A DNA stretch of 64,000 bases from positions 467,268 to 531,267 of the forward strand of contig NC_047494.1 in NCBI RefSeq assembly GCF_002079055.1, given 5' to 3'. This stretch comes from Saccharomyces paradoxus (Eukaryota > Ascomycota > Saccharomycetes > Saccharomycetales > Saccharomycetaceae). Below, piece after piece: positions 31,550 to 43,600 of this stretch (positions are counted from its first letter, which is position 1; each line of letters starts with the position of its first letter). The notes under the pieces were generated by a model that searched no databases, was not told where the DNA came from, and saw only the letters and a list, made by a program, of their open reading frames with translations. The translations under genes and the position numbers were made by a program.

Positions 31550-33424
31550 ATGAGCTTTTCTACTATAAATAGCAACGTCAATAAAACAACCGGCGATAGC
31601 AATAATACCACCACCGAGAACAGTTCGACTGCAGACCTTTTAGGAATGGATTTGCTGCAGAACGGACCTCGACTGATGAACACGATGCAGCCAAACAACT
31701 CTTCTGACATGGTGCACATAAACAATAAGGCTAATAATGTTCAACAACCGGCTGGAAACGTAAATAGCAGTAGTGCTAATACAGGGGCAAAGGCTCCAGC
31801 AAACGAGTTTGTAAGGAAACTTTTCCGGATACTGGAAAACAACGAGTACCCCGACATCGTAACTTGGACTGAGAACGGCAAAAGCTTCGTCGTTTTGGAC
31901 ACAGGAAAGTTCACTACGCATATATTGCCTAATCATTTCAAACATTCGAACTTTGCTTCTTTTGTGAGGCAACTAAACAAGTACGACTTCCACAAGGTTA
32001 AGAGAAGCCCTGAGGAAAGACAAAGATGTAAGTACGGCGAACAAAGCTGGGAGTTTCAGCATCCGGAATTTAGAGTCCATTACGGTAAAGGTCTTGATAA
32101 CATCAAAAGGAAAATCCCGGCGCAAAGGAAGGTTCTGTTGGACGAGTCTCAAAAGGCTCTTTTGCATTTCAATAGCGAAGGCACTAACCCAAACAACCCT
32201 TCGGGATCCCTCTTGAATGAATCCACTACAGAACTATTGTTAAGCAATACTGTAAGTAAAGATGCATTTGGAAATTTGAGAAGGCGAGTAGACAAGTTAC
32301 AAAAGGAGTTGGATATGTCCAAAATGGAGAGTTACGCTACCAAAGTTGAACTACAGAAGTTAAACTCGAAATATAATACGGTCATCGAAAGTTTGATAAC
32401 ATTCAAGACTATAAATGAAAATTTACTCAACAACTTCAACACCCTATGTTCCACTTTGGCAAACAATGGTATTGAAGTTCCGATATTTGGCGACAACGGA
32501 AACCATAATCCAACTGGTAATACCAATAACCCGGCAACCACAACGGCTATCCATAGCAACCACAATACCAACAACGCTTCTCCAGCAGCATCTACAGTGT
32601 CCTTACAATTACCTAATTTACCCGATGAGAATAGCTTAACACCAAATGCTCAAGGTAACACAGTCACGCTACGAAAGGGTTTCCATGTACTGTTGGTGGA
32701 AGATGACGCAGTGTCCATACAGCTATGTTCAAAATTCTTACGGAAATATGGCTGTACTGTCCAAGTTGTCACCGATGGTCTTTCGGCTATCTCAACGTTG
32801 GAGAAGTTCAGGTATGATTTGGTTTTAATGGACATTGTTATGCCAAATCTAGACGGTGCCACAGCCACATCCATTGTGAGAAGTTTTGATAACGAGACTC
32901 CCATCATTGCCATGACCGGTAACATTATGAATCAAGATTTGATCACCTACTTGCAACATGGTATGAACGATATCTTGGCTAAGCCATTCACGAGGGATGA
33001 TTTACATTCAATTTTAATACGTTACTTAAAGGACCGTATCCCTTTATGCGAACAGCAACTACCACCTCGTAACTCCTCACCACAAACACATTCGAACACT
33101 AATACTGCTAATTCAAATCCCAACACAATTAACGAACAGTCGTTAGCTATGCTACCACAAGATAATCCGTCAACTACTACCCCTGTTACTCCCGGTACTT
33201 CTATATCTTCTGCACAACATGTTCAACAAGGTCAACAAGAACAGCAGCATCAGCTTTTCCATGCTCAGCAACAGCAGCAGCAGCATCACAACGCCATTGC
33301 TAATGCTAGGTCAGAGGTACCCATACCGAATTTGGAACATGAAATCAACACTGTACCACATTCGTCAATGGGTTCCACCCCCCAATTACCACAATCTACG
33401 CTTCAAGAAAACCAGTTATCATAA
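31550..33424 (+). CDS. SKN7: Response-regulator transcription factor Skn7
   Basis: Skn7 receives phosphate from Ypd1 in the Sln1 osmosensing relay and activates oxidative-stress and cell-wall genes. The ATG at 31550 gives 624 residues; the frame extends four codons upstream only to a TTG. Domains in order: Asn/Thr-rich leader, HSF-type DNA-binding domain (about residues 84-190, NEFVRKLFRILENNEYPDIV), coiled coil (about 240-305, RRRVDKLQKELDMSKME), receiver domain (about 375-495) with the acidic pair EDD, phospho-acceptor D428 in LVLMDIVMPNLDG, and K in ILAKPF, then a Gln-rich C terminus. The acceptor is D427 in S. cerevisiae; one inserted residue explains the shift. Confidence 0.97.
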   Translation: MSFSTINSNVNKTTGDSNNTTTENSSTADLLGMDLLQNGPRLMNTMQPNNSSDMVHINNKANNVQQPAGNVNSSSANTGAKAPANEFVRKLFRILENNEYPDIVTWTENGKSFVVLDTGKFTTHILPNHFKHSNFASFVRQLNKYDFHKVKRSPEERQRCKYGEQSWEFQHPEFRVHYGKGLDNIKRKIPAQRKVLLDESQKALLHFNSEGTNPNNPSGSLLNESTTELLLSNTVSKDAFGNLRRRVDKLQKELDMSKMESYATKVELQKLNSKYNTVIESLITFKTINENLLNNFNTLCSTLANNGIEVPIFGDNGNHNPTGNTNNPATTTAIHSNHNTNNASPAASTVSLQLPNLPDENSLTPNAQGNTVTLRKGFHVLLVEDDAVSIQLCSKFLRKYGCTVQVVTDGLSAISTLEKFRYDLVLMDIVMPNLDGATATSIVRSFDNETPIIAMTGNIMNQDLITYLQHGMNDILAKPFTRDDLHSILIRYLKDRIPLCEQQLPPRNSSPQTHSNTNTANSNPNTINEQSLAMLPQDNPSTTTPVTPGTSISSAQHVQQGQQEQQHQLFHAQQQQQQHHNAIANARSEVPIPNLEHEINTVPHSSMGSTPQLPQSTLQENQLS

Positions 33425-33728
33425 TTTTTGGCTAATAATCTTGCGCGTATGAATTGACGGAGGACATTCTGTATTTCTGATGGTTGTCAAATTCTCTTTA
33501 TATTTATTATGTGATCTTCCAGGATTATCATTTTTTTTGGTTCAATGTTTTACCCCTTCAGTTATTTTCAGTTATCTACATCAAAATCTATGGATTTTAT
33601 TTCTATCTGCCGCTTTGAAATTCACTCTCATTTCTTTTCCTTGTTATCTTATGTTTACTATATATATATATAGCGAAAAACAATAACAAACAATAACAGA
33701 CACAATACTTTATTATACGTTTTGTCTC
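33425..33728. other. Convergent SKN7/SET5 3' region
   Basis: The 304-bp stretch between convergent stops has TATATATATA near 33660 and T-rich blocks that could act as shared polyadenylation elements. No gene is seen. Confidence 0.4.
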
Positions 33729-35309
33729 TTATCTTTCCTCCACTGCAACTGAAACGTTTGAGTCAAATCTAACTGAAGTTTTTCTTACATTACCTTGTGT
33801 ATCAACCGTTTCTGGTATGTCCAATTCAAATTCTTTTCCGTTTTTAAGTATCTCCTTTAAATCAGGTTGGGCTTCCCTCATAGAAGATTTACGATTGCCA
33901 GTTGATTTTTTGGAACCGTCTTCACCACTGTCATTGGAATCAACTTTTTCTACAGTTAAATTAGCATCCGCGTTCTTTTTCTCCAAATTTGGGACTCTTT
34001 CGAAGGTAGACAGCTCATTTTGACAGCGGTCACATTGGCATAAGAATCCCCAGTTAACTCTTAATTCTCTACGCCTCAACCGGACCCCATGTAAAGGATT
34101 AACGTACGTAATACGTATTTCTTCGCCCTTCTTTACTGATTTTCTTGCATGTAACTTCAGTTCCTCATGTTCCTCAACTTGCTCGATATAGGCATTTGGT
34201 TCACAATCGTGATTTATAAAAGAGATCCAATGATATATCTGGCCATTATATTGATTGATATTGAACGTCCCGATCATGATCAAAAATTTTTCCAAATCTA
34301 CTTCTTCAGAAGCTTTTGGAAATGCGCCGCAAAATAATTCATAACACTTCTCCCAAACAGTCTCGTCATCAATATTCTTCTCGACGCCCTTTTTGGCGCC
34401 ATTATCAGATCCCTCTTCAGTATGTACAGTTGTACCGTTCATTAGATTGAACGTACTGCCGATACCGCTGGCGTCTCTTAATTTAATTCTTTCCCTTTGT
34501 GAGACACTTGCCAATTTTTCCCATTGCTCTTTCACCTCTCCTGCCGTATCTAAAAGCATGGATCCATATATAAGACCAACGGAAAAGGCAGCAGTAAAAC
34601 AATATTTCTCACAATAGTTAACGAATCTTTTCCAATTACCTGCATGAAGAATATCTATTCTATTTGATCTCCATGAATGGTATAGGAGCTCATGTAACGA
34701 TGCATGTGCTTTTTTACATTTTTCACTGCACCAAATTGCCTTACAGACTTCACAATCCAAATAATGGACCATGATTTTGTGCTGGGTCAAATCGTATAGC
34801 GCCTTACCACATCGAGCACATGCCTTTCCATTAGATATGAAAAAAAGCTTGTCCAATGGTGGAACATACACGATGGGTTTATTTTCCTTTAGGATGATTT
34901 GGCCCTTGGAAAAATCCTTTTTTGCGAAAAGGCCCCTACCATGTTCGTCATCAATAAATTTTACTTCAACCTTGGTGTCAGAATCTAGGGCTTTAGGGAA
35001 ATGTATGCTATCTTTATATAGTGACACGGTCTCTAGATCTGTGTCGTAAAGATGGTGCTCATTCAAAATTTTCCGAAAACGAGAGGCACTCAATTTCCAC
35101 GTTCGATTTCTCTCTTCAATTCTGTCATAAAGATGCCGAATCGTAGCATCTTCAGTCCCGGGCTCTTCTTTCCATAGCAAAACTACGTCATCACAGATCT
35201 CTTCCTCGGTGGGAATTACCTTTCGAGAATCAGAGCCATTTTCTGTACCATCATTTACTGCAGATTGATCACTATCATTTAGGGTTCCTATCTTGATAGT
35301 CAATGTCAT
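33729..35309 (-). CDS. SET5: Histone H4 lysine methyltransferase Set5
   Basis: Set5 monomethylates H4 K5, K8 and K12 and acts in subtelomeric silencing. The 526-residue protein has a SMYD-like layout: the first half of the SET domain near residue 115 ([15 protein letters not shown]), an embedded MYND-type zinc finger with [21 protein letters not shown] and H residues (about 165-210), then the SET core with [12 protein letters not shown] and [10 protein letters not shown], and a post-SET CQCDRC. The C terminus is acidic and Lys-rich. It is divergent from BAT1 across 1.07 kb. Confidence 0.95.
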   Translation of the reverse strand: MTLTIKIGTLNDSDQSAVNDGTENGSDSRKVIPTEEEICDDVVLLWKEEPGTEDATIRHLYDRIEERNRTWKLSASRFRKILNEHHLYDTDLETVSLYKDSIHFPKALDSDTKVEVKFIDDEHGRGLFAKKDFSKGQIILKENKPIVYVPPLDKLFFISNGKACARCGKALYDLTQHKIMVHYLDCEVCKAIWCSEKCKKAHASLHELLYHSWRSNRIDILHAGNWKRFVNYCEKYCFTAAFSVGLIYGSMLLDTAGEVKEQWEKLASVSQRERIKLRDASGIGSTFNLMNGTTVHTEEGSDNGAKKGVEKNIDDETVWEKCYELFCGAFPKASEEVDLEKFLIMIGTFNINQYNGQIYHWISFINHDCEPNAYIEQVEEHEELKLHARKSVKKGEEIRITYVNPLHGVRLRRRELRVNWGFLCQCDRCQNELSTFERVPNLEKKNADANLTVEKVDSNDSGEDGSKKSTGNRKSSMREAQPDLKEILKNGKEFELDIPETVDTQGNVRKTSVRFDSNVSVAVEER

Positions 35310-36374
35310 TTTTGTGCCGCTTTTAGTTGTTTCGTATCAGTGCACGCTTGGATATTTACCTATTTAGCTTCTATTGTTTTATGGACAAGTTCCCCATGAT
35401 TATGATATCAAGAAAGAAAATGAAAAAGAAAAATAATACGAAAAAAAAAAATCACGAAGTTGAATCAAGAAAATCACGGAAAGGAACGTTTTACTGCTAA
35501 AATATGTTATTATCGTTACTATTCGACAAGAATGTATCTTTTTAAGTAAGACGGTGGGACACCATAGCAGGAAATTCGAAAAATACTTAACAAACAAGTA
35601 ATCACCTGAAAGCCAATACGGAAAGACTTGCAAACTATACTATTTTTCAAGACAAAGAAGGATGCCGTATGCTTGGCTACCTTTAATGAGATCCGTGCCA
35701 TCGCAGTTCTCAATAATATACAATCTCCTCGAGAGGCTTTTTAGGTAGAAATTATCTACCTAAAATGCGATAAGCCACGAGGACGTCATGAGCTCGACCG
35801 AATACCTCTCATCGGTGATGAAGCTTGCAAAGTGACCGTTCATACCAGCTCACTAAATTTCTTTGTTGTCCTTAAAAGTAAACCACTTAGCACAAATTTA
35901 GTGCCATCTCTTTTCTGCGTCCGTCAATTAGAAGAATGTCCTTGCGAGCAGTAAACATATTGGTAAAATGCATCTTGACAGACCCTCCCAGGCGTTAACT
36001 ACATAATATGTTTCTTCAAGCTGAACTGTAAAGTATGAGTGTTGACGCTAGATAACTACCGCGTAAACCGTTGATTGAATGACCTGATTAATAGAATACA
36101 GGCCCTTAATGTTTCTTCGTGAAGATTTCATGCCCATTGCCGCCATTATTACTGATTAATTGGCCCTCCACCTACCTCAAAAACTTATCTGATCTATATT
36201 GTATTATTATGACTCAAAATTCTATTATGTTTGCCGGTACCGGCCTTTATGCTTTGAAAAAAAAAACATCTGAAAAAAATGGCACTATAAAGAGAGCTAG
36301 TGGTAACTACTACATATTCCCATGAATAACCACCCTTATAAACGAAAATCGGCTAGAAATTTAACATACTAAAT
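35310..36374. promoter_or_regulatory. Divergent SET5/BAT1 intergenic region
   Basis: This 1065-bp region has the BAT1 control sites in its right third and, at 35739-35765, a perfect inverted repeat with 11-bp arms (TTTTAGGTAGA / TCTACCTAAAA) around a 5-bp loop. No ORF of note or RNA gene is seen. Confidence 0.5.
36210..36292 (+). promoter_or_regulatory. BAT1: BAT1 promoter: Gcn4 site, Leu3 site and TATA
   Basis: TGACTCA at 36210-36216 is a perfect Gcn4 site. CCGGTACCGG at 36234-36243 is a perfect Leu3 palindrome of the kind found in leucine-pathway genes. TATAAAG follows at 36286-36292, 83 bp before the ATG. Together they indicate general amino-acid control plus alpha-isopropylmalate-responsive control. 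Confidence 0.75.
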
Positions 36375-37556
36375 ATGTTACAAAGACATTCTTTGAAATT
36401 GGGGAAATTCTCCATCAGAACTCTCGCCACTGGTGCTCCATTGGATGCATCTAAATTAAAAATCACCAGAAACCCAAATCCATCCAAGCCAAGACCAAAT
36501 GAGGAATTAGTGTTTGGCCAAACATTCACCGATCACATGTTGACCATTCCTTGGTCAGCCAAAGAAGGGTGGGGTACTCCACACATCAAACCTTATGGTA
36601 ATCTTTCTCTCGACCCATCTGCTTGTGTGTTCCATTATGCATTTGAGTTATTTGAGGGTTTGAAAGCCTACAGAACTCCTCAAAATACCATCACTATGTT
36701 CCGTCCGGATAAGAACATGACTCGTATGAACAAGTCGGCCGCTAGAATTTGTTTACCAACCTTCGAATCTGAGGAATTAATCAAGCTTACCGGTAAATTA
36801 ATCGAGCAAGATAAGCACTTGGTTCCTCAAGGAAATGGTTACTCATTATACATTAGACCAACAATGATTGGTACATCCAAAGGTTTAGGTGTTGGTACTC
36901 CTTCCGAGGCTCTTCTTTACGTTATCACATCTCCAGTTGGTCCTTATTACAAGACTGGTTTCAAAGCTGTACGTCTTGAAGCGACAGACTATGCTACAAG
37001 AGCTTGGCCAGGTGGTGTTGGTGACAAGAAGTTGGGTGCTAACTATGCCCCATGCATTTTACCTCAATTACAAGCTGCCGAAAGAGGATACCAACAAAAC
37101 CTATGGCTGTTCGGACCAGAAAAGAACATCACTGAGGTCGGTACCATGAACGTGTTCTTCGTATTCCTCAACAAAGTTACTGGGAAGAAAGAGTTGGTTA
37201 CTGCTCCATTGGACGGTACTATTTTAGAAGGTGTTACCAGAGACTCTGTCTTAACTTTGGCTCGTGACAAACTAGATCCTCAAGAGTGGGACATCAACGA
37301 ACGTTATTACACCATTACTGAGGTCGCTACTAGGGCACAACAAGGTGAGCTACTGGAAGCCTTTGGTTCCGGTACTGCTGCTGTCGTCTCCCCTATCAAG
37401 GAAATCGGCTGGAACAACGAAGATATCCATGTTCCATTATTGCCTGGTGAACAATGTGGTGCATTGACCAAGCAAGTCGCCCAATGGATTGCTGATATTC
37501 AATACGGTAGAGTCAATTATGGCAACTGGTCCAAGACTGTTGCCGACTTGAATTAA
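36375..37556 (+). CDS. BAT1: Mitochondrial branched-chain amino-acid aminotransferase
   Basis: Bat1 transfers the amino group between glutamate and the keto acids of leucine, isoleucine and valine in the matrix. The 393-residue protein starts with a basic presequence (MLQRHSLKLGKFSIRTLATG), which distinguishes it from cytosolic Bat2. Family motifs include FEGLKAYR, RMNKSAARI and GVGDKKLGANYAP with K219 as the PLP lysine. The C-terminal EAFGSGTAAVVSPIKEI forms part of the cofactor site. Strong codon bias fits a highly expressed enzyme. Confidence 0.97.
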   Translation: MLQRHSLKLGKFSIRTLATGAPLDASKLKITRNPNPSKPRPNEELVFGQTFTDHMLTIPWSAKEGWGTPHIKPYGNLSLDPSACVFHYAFELFEGLKAYRTPQNTITMFRPDKNMTRMNKSAARICLPTFESEELIKLTGKLIEQDKHLVPQGNGYSLYIRPTMIGTSKGLGVGTPSEALLYVITSPVGPYYKTGFKAVRLEATDYATRAWPGGVGDKKLGANYAPCILPQLQAAERGYQQNLWLFGPEKNITEVGTMNVFFVFLNKVTGKKELVTAPLDGTILEGVTRDSVLTLARDKLDPQEWDINERYYTITEVATRAQQGELLEAFGSGTAAVVSPIKEIGWNNEDIHVPLLPGEQCGALTKQVAQWIADIQYGRVNYGNWSKTVADLN

Positions 37557-38248
37557 TGATAAATGAAGGCGAAATCCCAAAAAAAAAAAACAATTTCTGT
37601 ATTTCTCTCACTTTATTCACGTAGATACATACTTTACAATTCCTATTAGATTTATTTATTATTTAAGAAATACTGGATTATTACTATGGCCCATACTAGT
37701 CGTCACGGAGCTTCTTACGTTCTTTGGGATTTTCCATCCGACGACTTGGTACATTGTTGAATTTCGTAGAGATAGCTTCGTAATTTAATTACCAAGAGAT
37801 CACTGAACTTTGAATATAAAAGAAAATGCGGCAAGACCCCAAGACAGTTGTTTGTGCAAAAAATAATATAATGCAGCTCTGGATGGTTTCGAAAGGTAAA
37901 ATTCTTGCGTGGTTCAGAGGAAATGCAAGTACAGTATGGGATAATAGTATACCTTCCATCACGGTGACCTACTGGTTCAGGCATGAAAGGATGATTTATC
38001 TTCCCTCCATCCTCATTGGTATAAAATTGGTCCATATTTCTGACTTAGACGATATCACTGGCAGTGTTCAACAAACACAGCAACGAAAAGCTCCGTGACG
38101 GAAAGTTCTCCATGATCTATATTTAGCAGTCTACTTAGCGGCCGAAGGAACATACCTAAGCGACACGAACCAAAGGAGCAAGTCGAAGTCAACCCTTTGA
38201 CACTCAAAATATCTTTAAAACCGGTCATTTGTGAGGGAAGCAATTCAG
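37557..38248. other. BAT1-CRG1 intergenic region
   Basis: The 692-bp stretch contains a 90-codon frame (37826-38098, +) and an overlapping antisense frame. Neither shows motifs or yeast codon bias. It most likely holds only the BAT1 3' end and the CRG1 promoter. Confidence 0.45.
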
Positions 38249-39127
38249 ATGCCTAAGACTAGTTATTTGGATAAAAATTTCAAATCTACTCACTACAATA
38301 ATGTGCGACCTTCTTACCCCTTATCTTTAGTCAATGAGGTAATGAAATTTCATAAAGGCCCCTGCAAAACCTTGGTTGATATTGGATGCGGCACAGGAAA
38401 GGCAACTTTTCTCTTCGAGCCCTATTTTGAGGAAGTCACTGGCGTTGATCCCTCTTCTGCCATGCTTTCCATTGCTGAGAAGGAAAAAAACGAACTTAGA
38501 TTAAATAACAAGATTAAATTTGTTAATGCAGTTGGTGAGGACTTATCCAGCATTCATCCAGGAACGGTGGATATGGTTATTTGTGCAGAGGCCGTCCATT
38601 GGTGTAATTTGGAAAAACTATTCCAGCAAGTTTCCTCTACATTACGAAGTGATGGAACTTTTGCATTCTGGTTTTATATTCAGCCAGAATTTGTGGACTT
38701 TGCCCCAGAAGCCTTAGATGTATACTACAAATATGGATGGGGCAAGGATTACATGGGCAAATATTTGGACGACAACCAGCGGGAAGTTTTGTTGAATTAC
38801 GGTGGTGAAAAACTACGTTCTTTGTTATCGGACCGATTTAAAGATATTGAAATAACAATTTACAGTCCTTCGGACGCAAAAGCATCAACAGTAACTGCTG
38901 AAAACAGTCAGTTTCTTTGGAGGACAACCACTACTCTAAATCAATTTAGAGAGTTTGTGAAAAGCTGGAGTTTATACTCTTCTTGGACCAGAGATAATCC
39001 CTCTAAACCGGATATTGCGGATATATTCGTTGACGAGTTGAAGAAGGTCTGTTATTGTGAAAACTTGGATGTGCCTTTGAAAGTAGAGTGGTCAACGTTT
39101 TATTACTTATGTAGGAAAAGAGGATAA
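38249..39127 (+). CDS. CRG1: S-adenosylmethionine-dependent methyltransferase Crg1
   Basis: Crg1 methylates cantharidin and protects cells from this phosphatase inhibitor; it also affects lipid homeostasis. The start at ATG 38249 (MPKTSYLDKNF) gives 292 residues; the frame extends upstream only to a GTG. It is a Class I methyltransferase with motif I VDIGCGTGKATF (about residues 43-54), the acidic end of beta 2 in VTGVDPSSAM, and DMVICAEAVHWCN near residue 108. It differs from the S. cerevisiae protein by more residues than its neighbours do, fitting a faster-evolving, stress-specific gene near the subtelomere. Confidence 0.93.
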   Translation: MPKTSYLDKNFKSTHYNNVRPSYPLSLVNEVMKFHKGPCKTLVDIGCGTGKATFLFEPYFEEVTGVDPSSAMLSIAEKEKNELRLNNKIKFVNAVGEDLSSIHPGTVDMVICAEAVHWCNLEKLFQQVSSTLRSDGTFAFWFYIQPEFVDFAPEALDVYYKYGWGKDYMGKYLDDNQREVLLNYGGEKLRSLLSDRFKDIEITIYSPSDAKASTVTAENSQFLWRTTTTLNQFREFVKSWSLYSSWTRDNPSKPDIADIFVDELKKVCYCENLDVPLKVEWSTFYYLCRKRG

Positions 39128-39225
39128 GATTTACCAGAATAAAATGAAATATGTAAAAACTCATCTTGTTTTTTTCAAAACGTCTTAGATGTTAATAAAT
39201 ATAAAATGACGAAGAAATAGATAAT

Positions 39226-39516
39226 TGTTGGGATTCCATTGTTACTAAAAGCTATAATATTAGGTATATAGAATATACTAGAAGTTCTCCTCGAGGATAT
39301 AGGAATCCACAAAAGGGAATCGATAGTTCTACATAGTGTTATTATTTTATCTTCTTTCTTTTTATATGTTGTCATTCATTATCCTATTACATTATCAATC
39401 CTTGCATTTCAGCTTCCATTAGATTGGATGACTGTTTCTCAATCTTTATGCCATCCTCTTGCACCGCATATTAAAATATACTATTAAATAGATGATATTA
39501 GAATTTCATTCCAACA
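39226..39516 (-). mobile_element. Solo Ty1/Ty2-type delta LTR
   Basis: Read on the minus strand this starts TGTTGGAATGAAAT and ends AATGGAATCCCAACA, the termini of a delta element, with the internal GGATTCCTATATCCTCGAGG and GAGAACTTCTAGTATATTC blocks I recall from Ty deltas. The length is 291 bp against about 334 bp, so small deletions have accumulated. ATAAT occurs directly left of the element and two bases beyond its right end, a possible decayed 5-bp target duplication. It lies between the CRG1 and YHR210C stops, and no internal Ty genes are present. Confidence 0.85.
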
Positions 39517-39586
39517 TCATAATAGAAAATTTAATTATACAAAAAAATAAGGCGACATTACAAATATAAACATGTAAACTCAGTAT

Positions 39587-40618
39587 CTATATCTCAAAGC
39601 GATATTGAGTCTTAGAAGTGTATACCTCACCACGCTTCAAAAGAACGCAGTCTCTCCATCCATCACGGTTGATAGCATCGACATATCTGCCTTGTTCAAC
39701 GGCAAACCCAGATCTCGGCGTGAATTCACCACATAGATTGTCACCTGTGTAAAATAGGACCATTGGTTCTGTTGTCGAAACCTCCAACGAGAGACGTGAT
39801 AATGGATGATGAGCCTTGAAAACAGGGACCAACTTGTTTACACTCACTGAGTCTGTTGTCTTCAAGTCCTTATTTGCATCAACAATGAAACCGTAGTCAT
39901 AAATTGGGCCGTCATCCTGAAGAACGGTAGGTTTGGGGGAGTCAAAAGTAGCAATTTTTCTTTGGATGATTTTGCCGGTCGGGATTAGTGCTCCTTCGCT
40001 GACTTCCAATGATTTATCTGAGCAAAGTCTAACTTCCGTACCGCTGATGGATTTTTTATCCATACTTTTATTTAGATTAAAGTATGTGTGGTTGGTCATG
40101 TTGATAGGAGTGGCTTCTCCACTAATCAGTTTTGCCTCATATTCCAGGTCCAAGGTCATGTCAACAACATTCAACGTGTACTTAAGTGTGACTGCTAGAT
40201 CCCCTGGAAATTCATTAGGCTGTGTGTGGTCATCCAACAACGAGAATTCAACGATATAAAGGTTCTCGAGAGGATTTTCAACTCGGGATGCCTTATATTT
40301 CTTGAGATGGAAAGAGCTGATACTACTATGGTTAGTGTTTCCACAGTTGTTCAAAGTCAACTGATGGGGACCGTCCTCCAAACTAAAGACACCCCTGTAA
40401 ATACGATTTGCATAACGACCAACGGTGGCACCAATATAGTTGTAGCCGTCCGATATATAATCTTGAATTTTGGGGTATCCTAGGACAATCGATTGGTTGT
40501 TCACCTTTAAGTCAAGCAAAGTAGCGCCAAGTTCTGAAATTGTGGCTTGAAACCTTCCTTGATCACCAATTGTGATAACTTCGTATTCATTACCGCTGTT
40601 ATCTTTTGTCATTATCAT
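39587..40618 (-). CDS. YHR210C: Galactose mutarotase-like aldose 1-epimerase (YHR210C)
   Basis: The family interconverts alpha and beta anomers of aldoses. The 343-residue product has GRYANRI (residues 68-74), the catalytic histidine H177 in TNHTYFNL, and the catalytic glutamate E308 in [11 protein letters not shown], so it should be active. A second in-frame ATG at 40612 gives 341 residues, the S. cerevisiae length as I recall it. It resembles the free-standing mutarotase-like proteins and the C-terminal half of Gal10; the physiological sugar is not known to me. It is the last gene before the long gene-free stretch leading to FLO5. Confidence 0.88.
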   Translation of the reverse strand: MIMTKDNSGNEYEVITIGDQGRFQATISELGATLLDLKVNNQSIVLGYPKIQDYISDGYNYIGATVGRYANRIYRGVFSLEDGPHQLTLNNCGNTNHSSISSFHLKKYKASRVENPLENLYIVEFSLLDDHTQPNEFPGDLAVTLKYTLNVVDMTLDLEYEAKLISGEATPINMTNHTYFNLNKSMDKKSISGTEVRLCSDKSLEVSEGALIPTGKIIQRKIATFDSPKPTVLQDDGPIYDYGFIVDANKDLKTTDSVSVNKLVPVFKAHHPLSRLSLEVSTTEPMVLFYTGDNLCGEFTPRSGFAVEQGRYVDAINRDGWRDCVLLKRGEVYTSKTQYRFEI

Positions 40619-43600
40619 TTATTGTGCCTTTTAATTGAATTTACTTACTGCAGATCATATAATATTGCCAACCGAGTTCCAGAAACTTCGCAATATGTTC
40701 TGAATTTATATTCAGAGCGGCTAACATGGACGCGTATACTTACTTAAAACGGGAAGGAGTTATTTTTACCTCTTCTTCGAGGGATTCCGCTAGTAATTAA
40801 CTGTCTGAAAACATTTCAGCTATAAGGTCATATTATCACGTAAGGTATGTAACATCTGTACGACAGCAGCGCCCGAGAATTTCTCCGTAGCGGAATTTTC
40901 TGCGAGAATTTCTTCGTCGTGCAAAGATGTGCCACTTAACGCTCGTAGCGCAAATTTCCCCTTCCCCGCCCCCACCTGCATTTATCCGGTTACGAAAATG
41001 TCAATCGTTTAGACATATGAGCAGAAAAAACTATTTCAAAGATGTTGGACAAAGCGAATTTAGTGATTGTTCAGACTCGCCATGTAATGTGCAAGTTCGG
41101 GGTATCAGTAACCCTGGCATGTTTAAATGCAAATCCCAAAAGTGATATGTAACTTTATAATCTCATTGAACGCGGTGGCATGTTGATGAAGTCCAACTTC
41201 CTGCTTTTCAGTCGTCTTTAACCAGATATCAGACTTCGCATAACTATATTTTCATGATGATATACAAATGCTGTAGCAGTTACACATGTCAACGATAGTG
41301 GCAAGTTATGAAAGGAAGAAAAGAAGTTTGTTTTCAGTTGAAAGCCGATTTCAGAACTCAATTTGTTACCTCGGTTCAAATGGTGACTTGTGATCATTTT
41401 ATGCTGTCAAATGACGTAGAGTTCTCTTAGGGTTCAATGGAATATTGACAATTTACAAAATGGTTCCTTCTCATTCAAATTTTTGTACGCAAGAAGTTGA
41501 AAGATAATGGCGGTAGCGTGTCAGGTTTGCTTGCAATTCTTAAAATTTCATGGAAATCACTCTCCAATATGGCATGTTTATTCGATCTTCATTTAATTAC
41601 GAAAAAAAAAGGCTTTTAGAAAGAACAAAGCCTTGTGCATGAGAGACTGGTAATGTTGGACTACAAGCTGAATGGACCGTTATATATTTTCATCCCAATT
41701 AGTCAACATTAAATGTTGTAGAAAATCAATATAATGTGATCCGTGACGTATTCTTTTGGTATTCTGCTTCTTCGTCTTGCGCTGTGTACTCTTTGAGCAA
41801 CTCGCATATTCTTTCTTTCTCTTTTTTTCTGTTTACGAGATTGTGCTGGACTTTTTCATCGAGTAAAAACTAAAGAAATGATTTGATCATAACAATAGAA
41901 ACTTCGCAACGAAATTAACTACATGAGTTTCGGTGATTTACTCCAATGTATAATCTTTGTACTTTACAGAGACCAACACTTATTTTTGAAGTAAATATCC
42001 TATTAAGAGTGTTTTCAGGTAGCATTATACCCCTCTTCACGGTAACCTCGTCCTCCTCCTATGCGTCATTATCAACTGATATCTAATTGCAGCACATAAT
42101 AATTACGGAAAAAACAATCGAATGTTAGCTGTATCCTTACATGTCCACTTTCAGGCTGTTTTCATTTTTGTTCATGATAACAACGCAATGCATTTCACCG
42201 CTCCTATAACTGCTGTAATATCTTTTAGGACGTCCAAATGTTCTTATTTTAGGCAAATCAGGTAGGTTGAGAGTCCTTCGTACAGAGGTCTGGGAATAAT
42301 TACATGGCCACCCATCTCTTGTTTCCTCGATTAGTATTGGTCTGAATGGTTCTTATTCACAATGGGAGGCACGATCTATATCAAAAAAATGCGAAGTAGC
42401 TGTAATTTTTATTGCTAATGTATTGTCAATGACACCGGTTTTCTTGCTGATTCGTTGCTCGATTTTTCCCATTTTTAGTGCACAAAACATATCTTTACGG
42501 GTACTCCATTAGCGTATTCGTTGAGGAATCTCATACAAAATCTGCCACGAAATTAGTAAAAAGAAAATTCGTAGTTTATATGTTTTGAAGTGGTGTCTTT
42601 ATTATAGCCCGTACACTGAGAGGAGCGCCCACTAAGTGGACATATCTTCAACTTTCATTTGAAACAGGACTTTAGAGGAAACCCTGGATCATTAAATTAC
42701 TATCCAATGTGGAAAGAACCCAAAATAATTTTCAAGTTATGACTGATATCAATAGTTTAGCAAGAAACCAATGCCATAGGAAAAAAAATTCTTCAAAATT
42801 TGGAATTATATCCAGAAATGAGCCATGTTCAAACCACAGATCTCGAAATTAATCGATTCCTATCAAGAGTATACTCAAACCTACAATGTCTACTGATATA
42901 GCAATATTCGAGCCAGCAAAGACCGAAACAAGCATTTACTTTGTCTTTATTTCAATAAACCTTCATGAGTATATCAAAAGCAGTTGTTTCGACTAGACTA
43001 GGACAAAAGGATGCCATATCTTAAACTGAAAATGCGGAAAAATCTATAAACAACCGATATTTGCTCCCTTTTAACTCCGCAAAAGAAAATTCTTTTAAAC
43101 TTTTTGTTAATTTCAATACGCTGCAAAAAGTGATATTACTCGCCAGTAACTTCAGTTACATCATTGCTATACTTTGAAAATTCACGAAAAAAAATTTGGT
43201 TAGACATTCCTAGCTCGTTATGTCATCAGGCAGAATAGACAAATGAAACCATCATTACACTGAAAAAGGACCTCTTGTGGCTGCTTTTCGGATCAAACAT
43301 TTAAATGGGTTAAACAATAATCACATCTTTCATTCATAAAACTCTTCAACAACATCGTGTGTTTAGTAGGGAATATCCATCTAGTTGGATTGAAAATGTG
43401 ATCCTTTATTGTAAGAGTTGAATCAACGCACCACCTTTATTGACAGGTTCCCTCGGAAATTGCCAGGAGATCGTAGGGTCGAGCCCTTCGCACGTTTCTC
43501 ATCATACGCCGTTTGCACATGAGTACTGAACGACAGGAAGATAAGACATCACTTTATTTAACTTTTAAAACGCACGCCAGCGCGTCATATGAATAAAATA

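Noticed and set aside
37715-38098. Overlapping 106-codon minus and 90-codon plus frames between BAT1 and CRG1
   Set aside because: They overlap on opposite strands, lack codon bias and cover the CRG1 promoter.
42570-42596. Possible ARS consensus in the FLO5 upstream region
   Set aside because: TTTATATGTTTT departs from WTTTAYRTTTW in spacing, so it is not a true match.
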